DNA from: Comamonadaceae bacterium
Lineage (GTDB): Bacteria; Pseudomonadota; Gammaproteobacteria; Burkholderiales; Burkholderiaceae_C
Direction: 5' to 3'
DNA length: 53,075 bases
Assembly: GCA_947447975.1 (NCBI GenBank)
Contig: CANFLU010000016.1
Coordinates: 1-53,075 of the forward strand
The first letter of the stretch is position 1; each line of letters starts with the position of its first letter. A model generated the notes under the pieces. It worked only from the letters and a program-made list of their open reading frames with translations. It ran no database searches and had not been told where the DNA came from. Shown here piece after piece: positions 1 through 8,971 of this stretch. The translations under genes were made by a program, and so were the position numbers.

Positions 1-294
1 AGTTCGATTGATGTAGAGAACATCGCTATGGCACACCCTGCCGTGGCGATGGCCGCGTGCATTGGCATGAAGCACCCCAAGTGGGACGAGCGCCCGGTGG
101 TGGTGGTGGTGAAAAAGCCCGGTGCCGATGTTTCGCGTGAGGCCTTGCTGGCCTTTTTTGAGGGTAAAACCGCCAAGTGGCAAATCCCGGACGATGTGAT
201 TTTTATCGATGCCATTCCCTTGGGGGCCACCGGCAAGATGCAAAAGGTCAAATTGCGTGAGACCTTGAAGGACTACCAACTACCGACGGCCTAA
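1..294 (+). CDS. Acyl-CoA ligase, C-terminal fragment (cut by the window edge)
   Basis: This is the last 97 codons of an AMP-forming acyl-CoA ligase; the reading frame is open from base 1, so the gene begins upstream. The visible part is the small C-terminal lid domain (AMP-binding_C). It shows the DVENIAMAHPAV stretch, a WDERP motif and the terminal PLGATGKMQK motif, whose lysine (the first K) is the family's adenylation-step lysine. The enzyme would activate a fatty or short organic acid to its CoA ester using ATP. The wording of the motifs resembles the medium-chain/3-(methylthio)propionyl-CoA ligase (DmdB/FadD3-like) group, but substrate cannot be fixed from this fragment. Position ahead of an ABC importer and beta-oxidation genes fits a role in feeding that pathway. 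Confidence 0.85.
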   Translation, partial: SSIDVENIAMAHPAVAMAACIGMKHPKWDERPVVVVVKKPGADVSREALLAFFEGKTAKWQIPDDVIFIDAIPLGATGKMQKVKLRETLKDYQLPTA

Positions 295-413
295 AGCCTG
301 CGCTGCGCTGCGGTGTTTATCACTTTAGCGACTAAGCTAGGGTCAAACCCTCGGTGGGGGCGGGGTGGAAGTCTTGTAACCTCGGGATCTTAGATTTCTT
401 AGGAGTACTTCCG

Positions 414-1649
414 GTGTCCATTCAATTCAAAATCATCGCGGCGGCTGTCGCCCTGGCTTGTGCAGGCGGCGCCATGGCGCAAAAAGGTGAAGTCGTAAAA
501 ATGGTGCGCATTGATGCGCAGTCTGGCTTGCTCGGCCCCGTCGGTGTCAACCAGCTCAAAAGTTACCAGTTCTTCGCTGAAAAATTCAGCGGCAAAGGCA
601 ACCCGGCTGGGGTTACTTTTGAAGTGACTGGTATCGACAACAAACTCAGCCCGGCAGAAAGCCTGAACGCGCTCAAATCTGCGATTGACCAAGGTGTGCG
701 CTACATCATCCAGGGCAATGGATCTTCGGTCGCGTTGGCTCTGTCCGATGCAGTGAGCAAGCACAATGAACGCAACCCGGGCAAAGAAGTTATTTACCTC
801 AACGATGCCGCTGTCGACCCCGACCTGACCAATAGCAAATGCAGCTACTGGCATTTCCGCTTTGATGCGGACACCTCGATGAAGATGGAGGCGATGTCCA
901 GCTTTATGGTCGACCAAAAGGACATCAAAAAAGTCTATATCCTGGGACAGAACTATTCGCATGGCGTACAAGTGGCCAAGTACACCAAAGAGACCCTGGG
1001 TCGCAAGCGCCCGGATATTCAAATCGTAGGAGAGGACCTACACCCCTTGGCCCAAGTGCGTGACTTTGCACCCTATATCGCCAAGATCAAGGCCTCGGGC
1101 GCAGATACCGTGATCACAGGCAATTGGGGCTCTGACTTGTCGCTGCTGGTGAAGGCCGCTATGGAGGGTGGTTACACCGGCAACTTCTACACCTACTACG
1201 CTGGCGTGACCGGCACGCCCACGGCCCTGGGGACCAATGGCGCAGGCAAGGTATACCAAATCGCCTACAGCCACTACAACATGGGCGGCCAGATGGACAA
1301 ATGGATGGCCGAATTCAAGACCAAGTACAACGACGACTTTTATACTGGCTCCGTGATTCGTGTCTACCAGATGTTGGGCGCTGCCATGGCCAAGGCCAAG
1401 TCCACCGACCCGGTCAAAGTCGCTGCCGCATTGGACGGTTTGCGGGTAGATAGCTTCAACGGCGAAGTGGAAATGCGCAAGTTGGACCACCAGTTGCAGC
1501 AGCCTCTGTACATGACGGTATGGCAAAAAGCCGATAAAAAATACCCCTACAGCCCGGAGAACACCGGCATGACCCTGGTGCCCCTCAAGGAGTACCCCAA
1601 CTACGTTTCCAGCACGCCCACCAGCTGCCAGATGAAGCGGCCTTCCTAA
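414..1649 (+). CDS. ABC transporter periplasmic substrate-binding protein (Leu/Ile/Val-binding family)
   Basis: 411 residues starting at GTG 414, chosen because AGGAG at 401-405 sits 8 nt upstream and because this start gives a clean signal peptide (positively charged SIQFKII, hydrophobic AAAVALACAGG, cleavage after AMA about residue 22). An ATG-like start further upstream (354) would bury the signal peptide. The mature protein is a type I periplasmic-binding fold (Peripla_BP_6) that captures the substrate for the importer encoded by the next four genes. The family is named for branched-chain amino acids, but relatives bind amides, urea, aromatic acids and other carboxylates. The neighbouring acyl-CoA ligase and beta-oxidation genes make an organic acid at least as likely. 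A 9-bp stem-loop lies just downstream. Confidence 0.88.
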   Translation: MSIQFKIIAAAVALACAGGAMAQKGEVVKMVRIDAQSGLLGPVGVNQLKSYQFFAEKFSGKGNPAGVTFEVTGIDNKLSPAESLNALKSAIDQGVRYIIQGNGSSVALALSDAVSKHNERNPGKEVIYLNDAAVDPDLTNSKCSYWHFRFDADTSMKMEAMSSFMVDQKDIKKVYILGQNYSHGVQVAKYTKETLGRKRPDIQIVGEDLHPLAQVRDFAPYIAKIKASGADTVITGNWGSDLSLLVKAAMEGGYTGNFYTYYAGVTGTPTALGTNGAGKVYQIAYSHYNMGGQMDKWMAEFKTKYNDDFYTGSVIRVYQMLGAAMAKAKSTDPVKVAAALDGLRVDSFNGEVEMRKLDHQLQQPLYMTVWQKADKKYPYSPENTGMTLVPLKEYPNYVSSTPTSCQMKRPS

Positions 1650-1667
1650 GCAGCGATCTGATTTTTC

Positions 1668-1708
1668 GGTAAGCGATTTGCGTCCTGTAAAAGGTCGCCT
1701 CGCTTACC
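1668..1708 (+). promoter_or_regulatory. Intercistronic stem-loop between binding protein and permease
   Basis: GGTAAGCGA (1668-1676) is a perfect inverted repeat of TCGCTTACC (1700-1708), leaving a 23-nt loop. There is no T-run after it, so it is not a standard intrinsic terminator. Similar hairpins between binding-protein and permease genes of ABC operons often stabilise the upstream mRNA or lower downstream expression, so the binding protein is made in excess. That role is inferred here. Confidence 0.5.
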
Positions 1709-1728
1709 CTTGAAAGCCAGCGTTTTTC

Positions 1729-2763
1729 ATGGAATTTTTTCTCATTTCAAGCCTGAACGGCCTGAGTTACGGCTTGCTGCTTTTCATGCTGAGTTCGGGC
1801 TTGACCCTGATTTTCAGCATGATGGGCGTGCTCAATTTTGCCCATGCCAGTTTTTATATGCTGGGGGCCTATGTGGGCTACAGCGTGGCGCGGCTGGCAG
1901 GCTTCTGGCCGGCGATGGTGATTGCGCCCTTATTGGTAGGGGCTTTGGGCGCCCTGTTTGAGCGCTACTGCCTGCGCCGCGTACACAAGTTCGGCCACGT
2001 CCCCGAGTTACTGATTACCTTTGGTCTGACTTATGTGGTGCTGGAAGTGGTGCAACTGGTCTGGGGTCGTATCGCGGTGGACTTTGCGCCGCCCGCGCTC
2101 TTGCAAGGCCCAGTGTTTACCTTGGTCAACCACTCGGTTGCAGGCCTGAGTGTGCATGGCGGTGCGGTGGCGCCCGCGATGTGTAGCTCCACCGATGCCG
2201 TACTGCGCATCGTGTGTTCGCCTTTTCCCGCGACGCGTGGTTTCATGATGCTGGTGGCCGTCACCATGCTCGCGTCTATATGGCTATTGCTCACCCGCAC
2301 CCGAGTGGGACTGGTCATACAGGCGGCACTGACGCATCCGGATGCGGTGGAATCCTTGGGGCACAACGTACCGCGCGTATTTATGCTGGTGTTCGGCGCT
2401 GGGGCCGGACTGGCCGGCTTAGCTGGCGTGATCGGCGGCAGCACCTTTCTGACCGAGCCGGCTATGGCCGCTACCGTGGGCTCTATTGTGTTTGTGGTGG
2501 TGGTGGTGGGCGGCCTGGGTTCTTTGTCCGGCGCGTTTATCGCCTCGCTCATGATCGGCATCGTGCAAACCTTTGCCGTGTCGCTGGATTACTCGGTGGG
2601 CAGTGTGCTGGCCTCTATGGGTATGGCGGTGGCGCCGTCCTGGCAGGGCACAACGCTGGCGCGGCTGACGATAGCGCAAGTGGCGCCGATATTGCCCTAT
2701 TTGCTGCTCGTTTTGATTTTGATTTTCCGCCCTCGCGGCCTCTTGGGGAGCCGCGAAGGATGA
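1729..2763 (+). CDS. livH: Branched-chain-type ABC transporter permease (LivH family)
   Basis: 344 residues, ATG start, strongly hydrophobic with about eight to nine membrane helices, matching the LivH permease family (BPD_transp_2). The opening segment with NGLSYGLLLFMLSSGLTLIFSMMG split over helix 1 and the GLGSLSGAFIASLMIG stretch near residue 265 are typical family landmarks, the latter in the coupling region that contacts the ATPases. It forms half of the membrane pore with the next gene product. There is an extra 25-residue loop with two cysteines around residues 145-170. No clear Shine-Dalgarno sequence precedes the ATG; translation may depend on the upstream hairpin context. The stop codon overlaps the livM start. 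Confidence 0.9.
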   Translation: MEFFLISSLNGLSYGLLLFMLSSGLTLIFSMMGVLNFAHASFYMLGAYVGYSVARLAGFWPAMVIAPLLVGALGALFERYCLRRVHKFGHVPELLITFGLTYVVLEVVQLVWGRIAVDFAPPALLQGPVFTLVNHSVAGLSVHGGAVAPAMCSSTDAVLRIVCSPFPATRGFMMLVAVTMLASIWLLLTRTRVGLVIQAALTHPDAVESLGHNVPRVFMLVFGAGAGLAGLAGVIGGSTFLTEPAMAATVGSIVFVVVVVGGLGSLSGAFIASLMIGIVQTFAVSLDYSVGSVLASMGMAVAPSWQGTTLARLTIAQVAPILPYLLLVLILIFRPRGLLGSREG

Positions 2764-4049
2764 GTGCCACGCCCTATACCGGAGCGCGTTGGGGTTCTAT
2801 CTGGTTGTGGTCGGCCTTTGCCTTGGTCGTCGTTGCTATGCCCCGCCTATTTGACAGCGGCTTGTCCATCACCATGCTCTCGCAAATGGGTATCGCCATC
2901 ATTGCCTGTTTGTCTTACAACATGCTGCTGGGGCAAGGCGGCATGCTCAGTTTTGGGCATGCGGTGTACACCGGCTTGGGCGCCTTTGTGGCGATCCACG
3001 CGCTCAACGCCTGGTGCGCTGCCAGCCCGGCGCTGCCGGTGTCGCTGGTGCCCTTGGTGGGCGGCGTCGCAGGTATGGGTTTTGCGGTGCTCTTCGGCTA
3101 TGTGACTACGCGCAAATCCGGCACGACCTTTGCCATGATTACCCTGGGCCTGGCCGAACTGGTGTTTGCCATGTCCCTGATGGTGCCGGAATTTTTTGGT
3201 GGCGAGGGCGGGGTGTCGGGCAACCGGGTGGTGGGTGCGCCTGTGCTGGGCATTAGCTACGGGCCGGCCGAGCAGGTGTATTACTTGATCGCTATTTACA
3301 CCTTGGTTTGCGTGGCCTTGATGTACGCATTCACCCAAACCCCCCTGGGCCGTTTGCTCAATGCGGTGCGCGACAACCCAGAACGGGTGGAATTTATCGG
3401 CTACAACCCACAGCGCATCCGCTACACCACCTTCATCATTGCCGGATTTTTTGCTGGGATATCGGGAGGCCTCGGGGCATTGAACTTTGAGATTGTCAAC
3501 GCCGAGGTCGTGGGCGCAGCCCGTTCTGGCGCCTACCTGCTGTTTACATTTTTAGGTGGTGCCACCTTCTTTTTTGGCCCCATGCTCGGTGCGGTGTTGA
3601 TGGTGCTGGCCTTTGTCATGCTCAGTGAACTGACCAAGGCCTGGTTGCTTTACCTGGGTGCGGTTTTCATGCTCATGGTGATGTATGCGCCGGGCGGCTT
3701 GGCCAGTCTGATCATGCTTAATCTGCGCGTAGCGCGCCAGGGCAAGATACGCGCCTTGCTACCGGTCTATAGCTGGCTTGCCCTGAGCGTCTGCGTGTGT
3801 GCGCTGGGTTTTTCTGCGCTCGTGGAAATGGTATACCACCGCCAACTCGATGCTGCGATGGGCCCGGTGCTCCGTTTCTTGGGCATTGGCTTGGATACTT
3901 CGTCTGCTGTGCATTGGTCTGTCTTGCTCGCCTATCTGGCCCTTGGCGTGTTGGGGTTTGAGTGGTCGCGCCGCCGCTTCGCCCTGCAATGGGATGCGGT
4001 GCACCAAAGCATGGAGGACGAGCGCTTGCGCGCCGCCATGACGCCATGA
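2760..4049 (+). CDS. livM: Branched-chain-type ABC transporter permease (LivM family) with C-terminal extension
   Basis: 429 residues; the ATG at 2760 overlaps the livH stop in ATGA, which is the reason for choosing it over longer in-frame starts that run through livH. Residues about 1-325 form the LivM permease core, with the LSYNMLLGQGGMLSFGHAV motif in an early helix and GRLLNAVRDNPERVEFIGYN in the cytoplasmic loop that docks on the ATPase. After the usual end (about residue 325) comes a further segment of roughly 100 residues. It contains two more hydrophobic helices (around LLPVYSWLALSVCVCALGF and SVLLAYLALGVLGFEW) and a charged tail. Such extended LivM proteins occur in the organic-acid-type branch of the family as far as I recall. 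The stop overlaps livG. Confidence 0.9.
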   Translation: MSATPYTGARWGSIWLWSAFALVVVAMPRLFDSGLSITMLSQMGIAIIACLSYNMLLGQGGMLSFGHAVYTGLGAFVAIHALNAWCAASPALPVSLVPLVGGVAGMGFAVLFGYVTTRKSGTTFAMITLGLAELVFAMSLMVPEFFGGEGGVSGNRVVGAPVLGISYGPAEQVYYLIAIYTLVCVALMYAFTQTPLGRLLNAVRDNPERVEFIGYNPQRIRYTTFIIAGFFAGISGGLGALNFEIVNAEVVGAARSGAYLLFTFLGGATFFFGPMLGAVLMVLAFVMLSELTKAWLLYLGAVFMLMVMYAPGGLASLIMLNLRVARQGKIRALLPVYSWLALSVCVCALGFSALVEMVYHRQLDAAMGPVLRFLGIGLDTSSAVHWSVLLAYLALGVLGFEWSRRRFALQWDAVHQSMEDERLRAAMTP

Positions 4050-4843
4050 CCGGCCCTAAGTTGGCACCCGCTTTGCAGTTGCGTGCTGTGCGCAAAAGTT
4101 TTGGCAATACCGAGATTATTCGCGGTACCGACCTGGTGGTGCAGTCGGGTGAGCGGGTGGCCATCATCGGGCCCAACGGAGCGGGTAAGTCCACACTGTT
4201 CAATCTGATCAGCGGGCGTAGCCCCTTAAGCGGCGGCGACATCCTGTTGCATGGGCAATCGATACAAGGCAAAAAACCTTTTGAGATCAACCGACTGGGC
4301 TTGTCGCGAAGTTTCCAGATCACCAATATTTTTCCAAAGCTCAGCGTGTTTGAAAACCTGCGCTGCAGCGTGCTCTGGAGCTTGGGCTATGGCTACAGCT
4401 TCTGGCGTTTTCTGGCTGATATGCACGATGCCAACGCCGCTGCCCTGGCGCTGATGGCGCGTATTGGGCTGGCGCGCAAGCGCGACGTGTTGGCCATGGA
4501 CCTGACCTATGCCGAGCAGCGCGCCCTGGAAGTGGGCATCACCATTGGCGGTGGTGCCAATGTGATTCTGCTCGATGAGCCCACCGCTGGCATGAGCGCC
4601 AGCGAAACCAGTCATTTTGTGGCCCTCATCCGCGAGGCTACCGAGGGCAAAACCTTGCTGACGGTGGAGCACGATATGGGCGTGGTTTTTGGTCTGGCGG
4701 ACAAAATTGCCGTCCTGGTTTACGGTGAAGTGATCGCTTTTGACACGCCAGAGGCGGTGCGCGCGGATCCCCGCGTGCAAGAGGCTTATCTCGGTTCGGC
4801 AGTGGCCGATGCCCAGGTCGACGCAAGCAAGCGAGGGCCCTAG
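4046..4843 (+). CDS. livG: ABC transporter ATP-binding protein (LivG family)
   Basis: 265 residues from ATG 4046, which overlaps the livM stop (ATGA). Contains a canonical Walker A (GPNGAGKST, about residues 43-51), the LivG-type NRLGLSRSFQITNIFP segment, a degenerate ABC signature (LTYAEQRALEV in place of LSYGQQR), Walker B ending in VILLDEPTAGM, and the switch histidine in VEHDMGVV. It supplies one of the two ATPase subunits that energise import. Operon position between permease and second ATPase is standard. Confidence 0.92.
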   Translation: MTGPKLAPALQLRAVRKSFGNTEIIRGTDLVVQSGERVAIIGPNGAGKSTLFNLISGRSPLSGGDILLHGQSIQGKKPFEINRLGLSRSFQITNIFPKLSVFENLRCSVLWSLGYGYSFWRFLADMHDANAAALALMARIGLARKRDVLAMDLTYAEQRALEVGITIGGGANVILLDEPTAGMSASETSHFVALIREATEGKTLLTVEHDMGVVFGLADKIAVLVYGEVIAFDTPEAVRADPRVQEAYLGSAVADAQVDASKRGP

Positions 4844-4845
4844 GC

Positions 4846-5541
4846 ATGTTGCGCGTACAAGGACTTCATGCTTTTTATGGCAAAAGCCATGTGCTGCATG
4901 GCGTGGATTTTCAAGTGGGCAATGGTGAAATTTTGGCGCTGCTGGGGCGCAATGGCTCGGGCCGCTCCACTACCGCCAAAGCCATCATGGGACTGGTTGA
5001 CGCGCAGGGTTCGGTGCAGTGGAAAGGCCAAGAGGTGCTTGGCAAAAAGCCTTTCCAAATCGCCCAGTTAGGCATCGGTTTTGTACCCGAGAACCGCGAT
5101 ATTTTTCCGCGCCTGACCGTACACCAGAACCTGATGTTGGGTGAAAAATCAAGCCGCAAAGACCCCCGCTGGACCTTTGAGGATATGTACACCTTGTTCC
5201 CGCGCTTACGCGAGCGTGCGGATGTGGAGGCCGGCGTGCTGTCCGGTGGCGAGCAACAAATGCTGACGCTGTGCCGCACCCTGATGGGCGACCCGGATCT
5301 GGTCATCATCGACGAACCCACTGAAGGCCTTGCCCCCAAGATTGTGGAACTGGTCGCCGGGTTTTTGCAGGCCTTGCGCGCGCGCGGGCTGTCGGTGCTG
5401 CTGATTGAGCAAAAGCTCACGATTGCGATGCAAATTTCCGACCGCTGCCTGGTGATGGGCCATGGTGGCGTGGTGTTTGAGGGGACGCCGGAGGCACTGA
5501 TAGCCAACGCGGCGGTCCGCAAAGAGTGGTTGGAGGTATGA
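4846..5541 (+). CDS. livF: ABC transporter ATP-binding protein (LivF family), Walker A Lys replaced by Arg
   Basis: 231 residues starting 2 nt after livG. It has the LivF order of motifs: P-loop near residues 34-42, Q-loop region with GIGFVPENRDIFPRLTV, ABC signature LSGGEQQML, Walker B LVIIDEPTEGLAP and a switch histidine region replaced by LLIEQKLTIA. The P-loop reads GRNGSGRST, so the lysine that normally grips the ATP phosphates is Arg40. Relatives in some betaproteobacterial LivF groups carry the same change as far as I remember, so it is likely a subfamily trait and not damage. Completes the livK-H-M-G-F importer. Confidence 0.9.
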   Translation: MLRVQGLHAFYGKSHVLHGVDFQVGNGEILALLGRNGSGRSTTAKAIMGLVDAQGSVQWKGQEVLGKKPFQIAQLGIGFVPENRDIFPRLTVHQNLMLGEKSSRKDPRWTFEDMYTLFPRLRERADVEAGVLSGGEQQMLTLCRTLMGDPDLVIIDEPTEGLAPKIVELVAGFLQALRARGLSVLLIEQKLTIAMQISDRCLVMGHGGVVFEGTPEALIANAAVRKEWLEV

Positions 5542-5549
5542 ATCAGTCC

Positions 5550-5567
5550 TTGTCCCAGTTGGGACAA
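5550..5567. promoter_or_regulatory. 18-bp perfect palindrome downstream of livF
   Basis: TTGTCCCA-GT-TGGGACAA is a perfect 8-bp inverted repeat with a 2-bp centre, starting 8 nt after the livF stop. The short centre makes it more like a dimeric repressor operator than an RNA hairpin. It lies about 35 bp before the predicted promoter of the hydratase/dehydrogenase gene. Confidence 0.45.
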
Positions 5568-5601
5568 AATGCACGGTCCCAGACGTAAAAAGCCCTACAA
5601 T

Positions 5602-5629
5602 TTGCAAAAAAGAACGGTCGTTCTATTTT
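5602..5629 (+). promoter_or_regulatory. Predicted sigma-70 promoter with embedded palindromic operator
   Basis: TTGCAA (5602-5607), a 16-bp spacer and TATTTT (5624-5629) form a plausible vegetative promoter for the gene at 5675. The spacer is occupied by AGAACG-GT-CGTTCT (5611-5624), a perfect 6-bp inverted repeat. A repressor bound there would block RNA polymerase. TetR-type regulators of fatty acid degradation commonly use such short palindromes; the regulator itself is not in the window. Confidence 0.45.
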
Positions 5630-5674
5630 CTTTCTCCGTCTTCCCACTGCCGCATCTTCACAAGGAAAGCCAGC

Positions 5675-7774
5675 ATGACAGCGCACTACCAAGTTCAGGG
5701 CGATATCGCCCTTATCACGCTCGACAACCCGCCGGTCAACGGCCTGGGGCATGCCACACGGGTCGGCATCGCCGACGGCATGGCCAAGGCCTTAGCCGAT
5801 GCAGCGGTACAAGCCATCATCATTACCGGCGCTGGCAAAGCGTTTTCGGGTGGCGCTGACATCCGCGAGTTTGGCTCGTCCAAGGCCATGATGGAGCCCA
5901 ACCTCAACAGCGTCATCCTGTTGCTGGAAAAATCCACCAAGCCGGTTATCGCGGCCATCCATTCGGTGGCCATGGGCGGCGGCTTGGAATTGGCACTGGG
6001 TTGCCACTACCGCATCGCAGCACCTGGCGCCAGCATTGCATTGCCAGAAGTCAAATTAGGACTGCTGCCCGGCGCGGGGGGCACCCAGCGCCTGCCGCGT
6101 GTTTTGGGGGTCGAGGCGGGACTCAATATGGTGGTCTCGGGCGAGGCCATCAAGAGTGAAATGCTGGCAATGTTGCCGGGACAAAAGCTGTTCGATAAGT
6201 TATCCAAGTCTGCCGAAAGCCTGGCTGAGGAGGCTTTAGCGTTCGCGCGCTCGGTGGCCGCAACCCGTCCGCTGCCCCTGGTGCGTGACCTGCCTTGCAA
6301 GCACCCGCTGGGTGACGCCTATTTCCAGTTTGCCCGCAATATGGTGGGCGCCATGTCTAAAAACTACCCGGCACCCCTGAAGTGCATTGAAGCGGTGGAA
6401 GCAGCGGCGACCAAAAAGTTTGAGGACGGCATGGCCACCGAGCGCCAAATTTTCATCAACTTGATGATGACATCCGAGAGCCGCGCTTTGCGCCATTTAT
6501 TCCTGGGTGAGCGCGCAGCCTCCAAGATTCCGGACATCGACGCCAGCATCCAGCCCCGCGATATCAAGAGCGTTGCCATCATCGGCGCGGGCACCATGGG
6601 CGGCGGCATTGCCATGAACTTCATGAATGCCGGCATCAGCGTCAAGATGTTGGAAATGAAGCAAGAAGCCCTGGACAAAGGCGTTGCCACGATCCGCGGC
6701 AATTACGAAGCCCAGGTAAAAAAAGGCAAGCTCAAGCAAGACAAATATGCGCAACGCATGGCGCTTTTGTCTACGACCTTGAGTTATGACGAGCTCAGCG
6801 GCACCGATATGGCGATTGAAGCCGTGTTCGAAGAAATCGGCGTCAAAGAAAAGGTGTTTAAAGAGTTGGACCGCGTCATGAAGCCCGGCGCCATTTTGGC
6901 CTCCAACACTTCCACTTTAGATGTGAACCAAATCGCCGCCTTTACCCAGCGCCCGCAAGACGTGGTGGGCCTGCATTTCTTCAGTCCGGCCAATGTGATG
7001 AAGCTGCTCGAAGTGGTGCGCGGCGCCAAAACAGCCAAAGACGTGATGGCCACGTCCATGGCCGTCGCCAAGAAGATCCGCAAAACCGCAGTGGTCTCGG
7101 GCGTGTGCGACGGCTTTATCGGCAACCGCATGATCGAGCAATATGGTCGCCAAGGTGGCTTTTTGCTCGATGAAGGCTGCACCCCGCAGCAAGTGGACAA
7201 AGCCATGGAGAAATTCGGCATGGCCATGGGCCCCTTCCGTATGGGCGATCTGGCGGGTAACGATATCGGCTGGGCTATCCGCAAACGCCGCTCTGTGGAG
7301 CGCGCCACCATGAAGTACAGCAAAACCGCAGACTTGTTGTGTGAAAAGGGCCGCTTCGGCCAAAAAACCGGTGCCGGTTGGTACGACTACAAACCCGGCA
7401 AGCGCGATGCGATACCGAACGCCGAAGTAGAAAAGATGATCGAGGACTACCGCGCAGCCAACGGCATCACGCCGCGCAAAATCAGTGACGAGGAAATTGT
7501 GCAGCGCCTGGTGTTCGCGCTGGTCAACGAAGCAGCGCATATTTTGGAAGAGGGCATCGCGAATAAGGCCAGCGATATCGACATCGCCTACATCTTTGGC
7601 TATGGTTTCCCTCCCTATCGCGGCGGCCCTATGTTGTACGCCGACGAAGTAGGCCTGTTCAACGTCGTGCAAGCCATGCACCGCTTTGCCCAAAACCCCT
7701 TGGACGATGCCAATTTCTGGAAGCCCGCGCCCTTGCTGGCGCGCCTGGCAGCCGAAGGCAAGACATTTAATTAA
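5675..7774 (+). CDS. Bifunctional enoyl-CoA hydratase / 3-hydroxyacyl-CoA dehydrogenase
   Basis: 699 residues, ATG preceded by AAGGAAAG. Residues about 1-190 are a crotonase domain with the oxyanion-hole segment FSGGADIRE (57-65) and both hydratase glutamates, in GGGLELALG (E105) and LPEVKLG (E125). Residues about 297-600 are an NAD-binding 3-hydroxyacyl-CoA dehydrogenase with GAGTMG (304-309), the catalytic histidine in GLHFFSPAN (about H434) and its glutamate partner in LLEVV (about E446). A second C-terminal dehydrogenase helical repeat follows. The layout is that of the FadJ/peroxisomal multifunctional type. It hydrates trans-2-enoyl-CoA and oxidises the 3-hydroxyacyl-CoA with NAD, steps 2 and 3 of beta-oxidation. 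It is followed 9 nt later by the thiolase gene. Confidence 0.93.
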   Translation: MTAHYQVQGDIALITLDNPPVNGLGHATRVGIADGMAKALADAAVQAIIITGAGKAFSGGADIREFGSSKAMMEPNLNSVILLLEKSTKPVIAAIHSVAMGGGLELALGCHYRIAAPGASIALPEVKLGLLPGAGGTQRLPRVLGVEAGLNMVVSGEAIKSEMLAMLPGQKLFDKLSKSAESLAEEALAFARSVAATRPLPLVRDLPCKHPLGDAYFQFARNMVGAMSKNYPAPLKCIEAVEAAATKKFEDGMATERQIFINLMMTSESRALRHLFLGERAASKIPDIDASIQPRDIKSVAIIGAGTMGGGIAMNFMNAGISVKMLEMKQEALDKGVATIRGNYEAQVKKGKLKQDKYAQRMALLSTTLSYDELSGTDMAIEAVFEEIGVKEKVFKELDRVMKPGAILASNTSTLDVNQIAAFTQRPQDVVGLHFFSPANVMKLLEVVRGAKTAKDVMATSMAVAKKIRKTAVVSGVCDGFIGNRMIEQYGRQGGFLLDEGCTPQQVDKAMEKFGMAMGPFRMGDLAGNDIGWAIRKRRSVERATMKYSKTADLLCEKGRFGQKTGAGWYDYKPGKRDAIPNAEVEKMIEDYRAANGITPRKISDEEIVQRLVFALVNEAAHILEEGIANKASDIDIAYIFGYGFPPYRGGPMLYADEVGLFNVVQAMHRFAQNPLDDANFWKPAPLLARLAAEGKTFN

Positions 7775-7783
7775 GGAACCGCC

Positions 7784-8959
7784 ATGACTTCAGCAGTAAT
7801 TGTTTCCACCGCCCGCACGCCCCTGACCAAAAGCTGGAAAGGCGCCTTCAATATGACCCATGGCGCCACCATGGGCGGCCATGTGGTCGAGCACGCGATC
7901 CAGCGCGCCGGTATCGAGGCCGGTGAGGTCGATGACGTCATCATGGGCTGCGGTACGCCCGAAGGAGCGACCGGCGCCAACATCGCGCGCCAGATTGCGC
8001 TGCGCGCCGGTTGCCCGGTTAGTGTTTCGGGCATGACGATCAACCGTTTTTGCTCTTCAGGCTTGCAAACCATTGCCACCGCCGCGCAGCGCATACTGGC
8101 CAACGAAGGCGACATTTACGTGGCCGGTGGCGTGGAAGCCATTTCCTGCACCGCGCAGGAAATGAACAAGCATATGCTGGCCGATCCTTGGCTGCAGAAA
8201 AACAAGCCGGAAGTCTATTGGGCTATGTTGCAAACCGCCGAGCAAGTCGCCAAGCGCTACCACATCAGCCGCGAAGCCATGGACCAGTATGGCGCGGCCA
8301 GTCAGCAAAAAGCCTCGGCTGCTTTGGAGCAAGGTTTGTTCAAGGACGAAATCGCTCCGATTAAGGTCACCATGGGCGTGGCCGACAAAGTCATGGGCAT
8401 GATGACCAAACAAGTGACGGTGAGCGACGACGAAGGCATCCGCGCTGGTACCACCTACGAGGGCATTAAAGATCTGCGTTCTGCACTGCCCGGCGGTTTG
8501 GTGTCGGCAGGCAATGCCAGCCAGTTGTCTGACGGCGCCGGTGCCGTAGTGGTAATGCACGAAAAAATTGCCGAGCAAAAAGGCCTCAAACCCCTGGGCC
8601 GTTTCCTGGGCTTTGCGGTGGCCGGTTGCGAACCCGATGAAATGGGCATTGGCCCTGTCTACGCAGTGCCCAAGGTGCTCAAGCGCCTGGGCCTGACCGT
8701 GGCCGACATCGACTTGTGGGAGCTGAACGAAGCCTTTGCGGTGCAAGTTCTGTATTGCCGCGACAAGCTGGGCATTCCGGCGGACAAGCTCAATGTCAAT
8801 GGCGGAGCGATTGCGGTGGGCCATCCCTTTGGCATGAGTGGCCAACGCTTGACCGGCCACGCTTTGATCGAGGGCAAACGCCGCGGCGCCAAGCGGGTGT
8901 GCGTCACCATGTGTATTGGTGGCGGCATGGGTGCGGCGGGTATTTTCGAAGTCTTGTAA
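7784..8959 (+). CDS. Acetyl-CoA acyltransferase (3-ketoacyl-CoA thiolase)
   Basis: 391 residues, ATG with AAGGA upstream. All three thiolase active-site blocks are intact: the nucleophilic Cys90 in NRFCSSGLQ, His347 in [10 protein letters not shown], and Cys377 in [11 protein letters not shown]. Length matches the FadA family. It cleaves 3-ketoacyl-CoA with CoA to acetyl-CoA and a shortened acyl-CoA, completing the cycle started by the gene before it. The near-identical spacing and order (hydratase/dehydrogenase then thiolase) mirror fadBA operons. Confidence 0.94.
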   Translation: MTSAVIVSTARTPLTKSWKGAFNMTHGATMGGHVVEHAIQRAGIEAGEVDDVIMGCGTPEGATGANIARQIALRAGCPVSVSGMTINRFCSSGLQTIATAAQRILANEGDIYVAGGVEAISCTAQEMNKHMLADPWLQKNKPEVYWAMLQTAEQVAKRYHISREAMDQYGAASQQKASAALEQGLFKDEIAPIKVTMGVADKVMGMMTKQVTVSDDEGIRAGTTYEGIKDLRSALPGGLVSAGNASQLSDGAGAVVVMHEKIAEQKGLKPLGRFLGFAVAGCEPDEMGIGPVYAVPKVLKRLGLTVADIDLWELNEAFAVQVLYCRDKLGIPADKLNVNGGAIAVGHPFGMSGQRLTGHALIEGKRRGAKRVCVTMCIGGGMGAAGIFEVL

Positions 8960-8971
8960 AGGACGCTTGCC

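Noticed and set aside
100..117. GTG trinucleotide run
   Set aside because: It encodes a valine run in the acyl-CoA ligase (and a similar one in livH near 2500), normal for these membrane-proximal strands at this GC content.
399..1526. Two long antisense frames under the substrate-binding protein gene
   Set aside because: They mirror the codon bias of the plus-strand gene and have His/Val-rich compositions with no family motif.
2214..2759. A longer reading frame upstream of and in frame with livM, giving a 611-residue protein
   Set aside because: It runs through the livH coding region in another frame; the extra part has low-complexity non-membrane sequence, and the ATGA overlap at 2760 gives a normal LivM.
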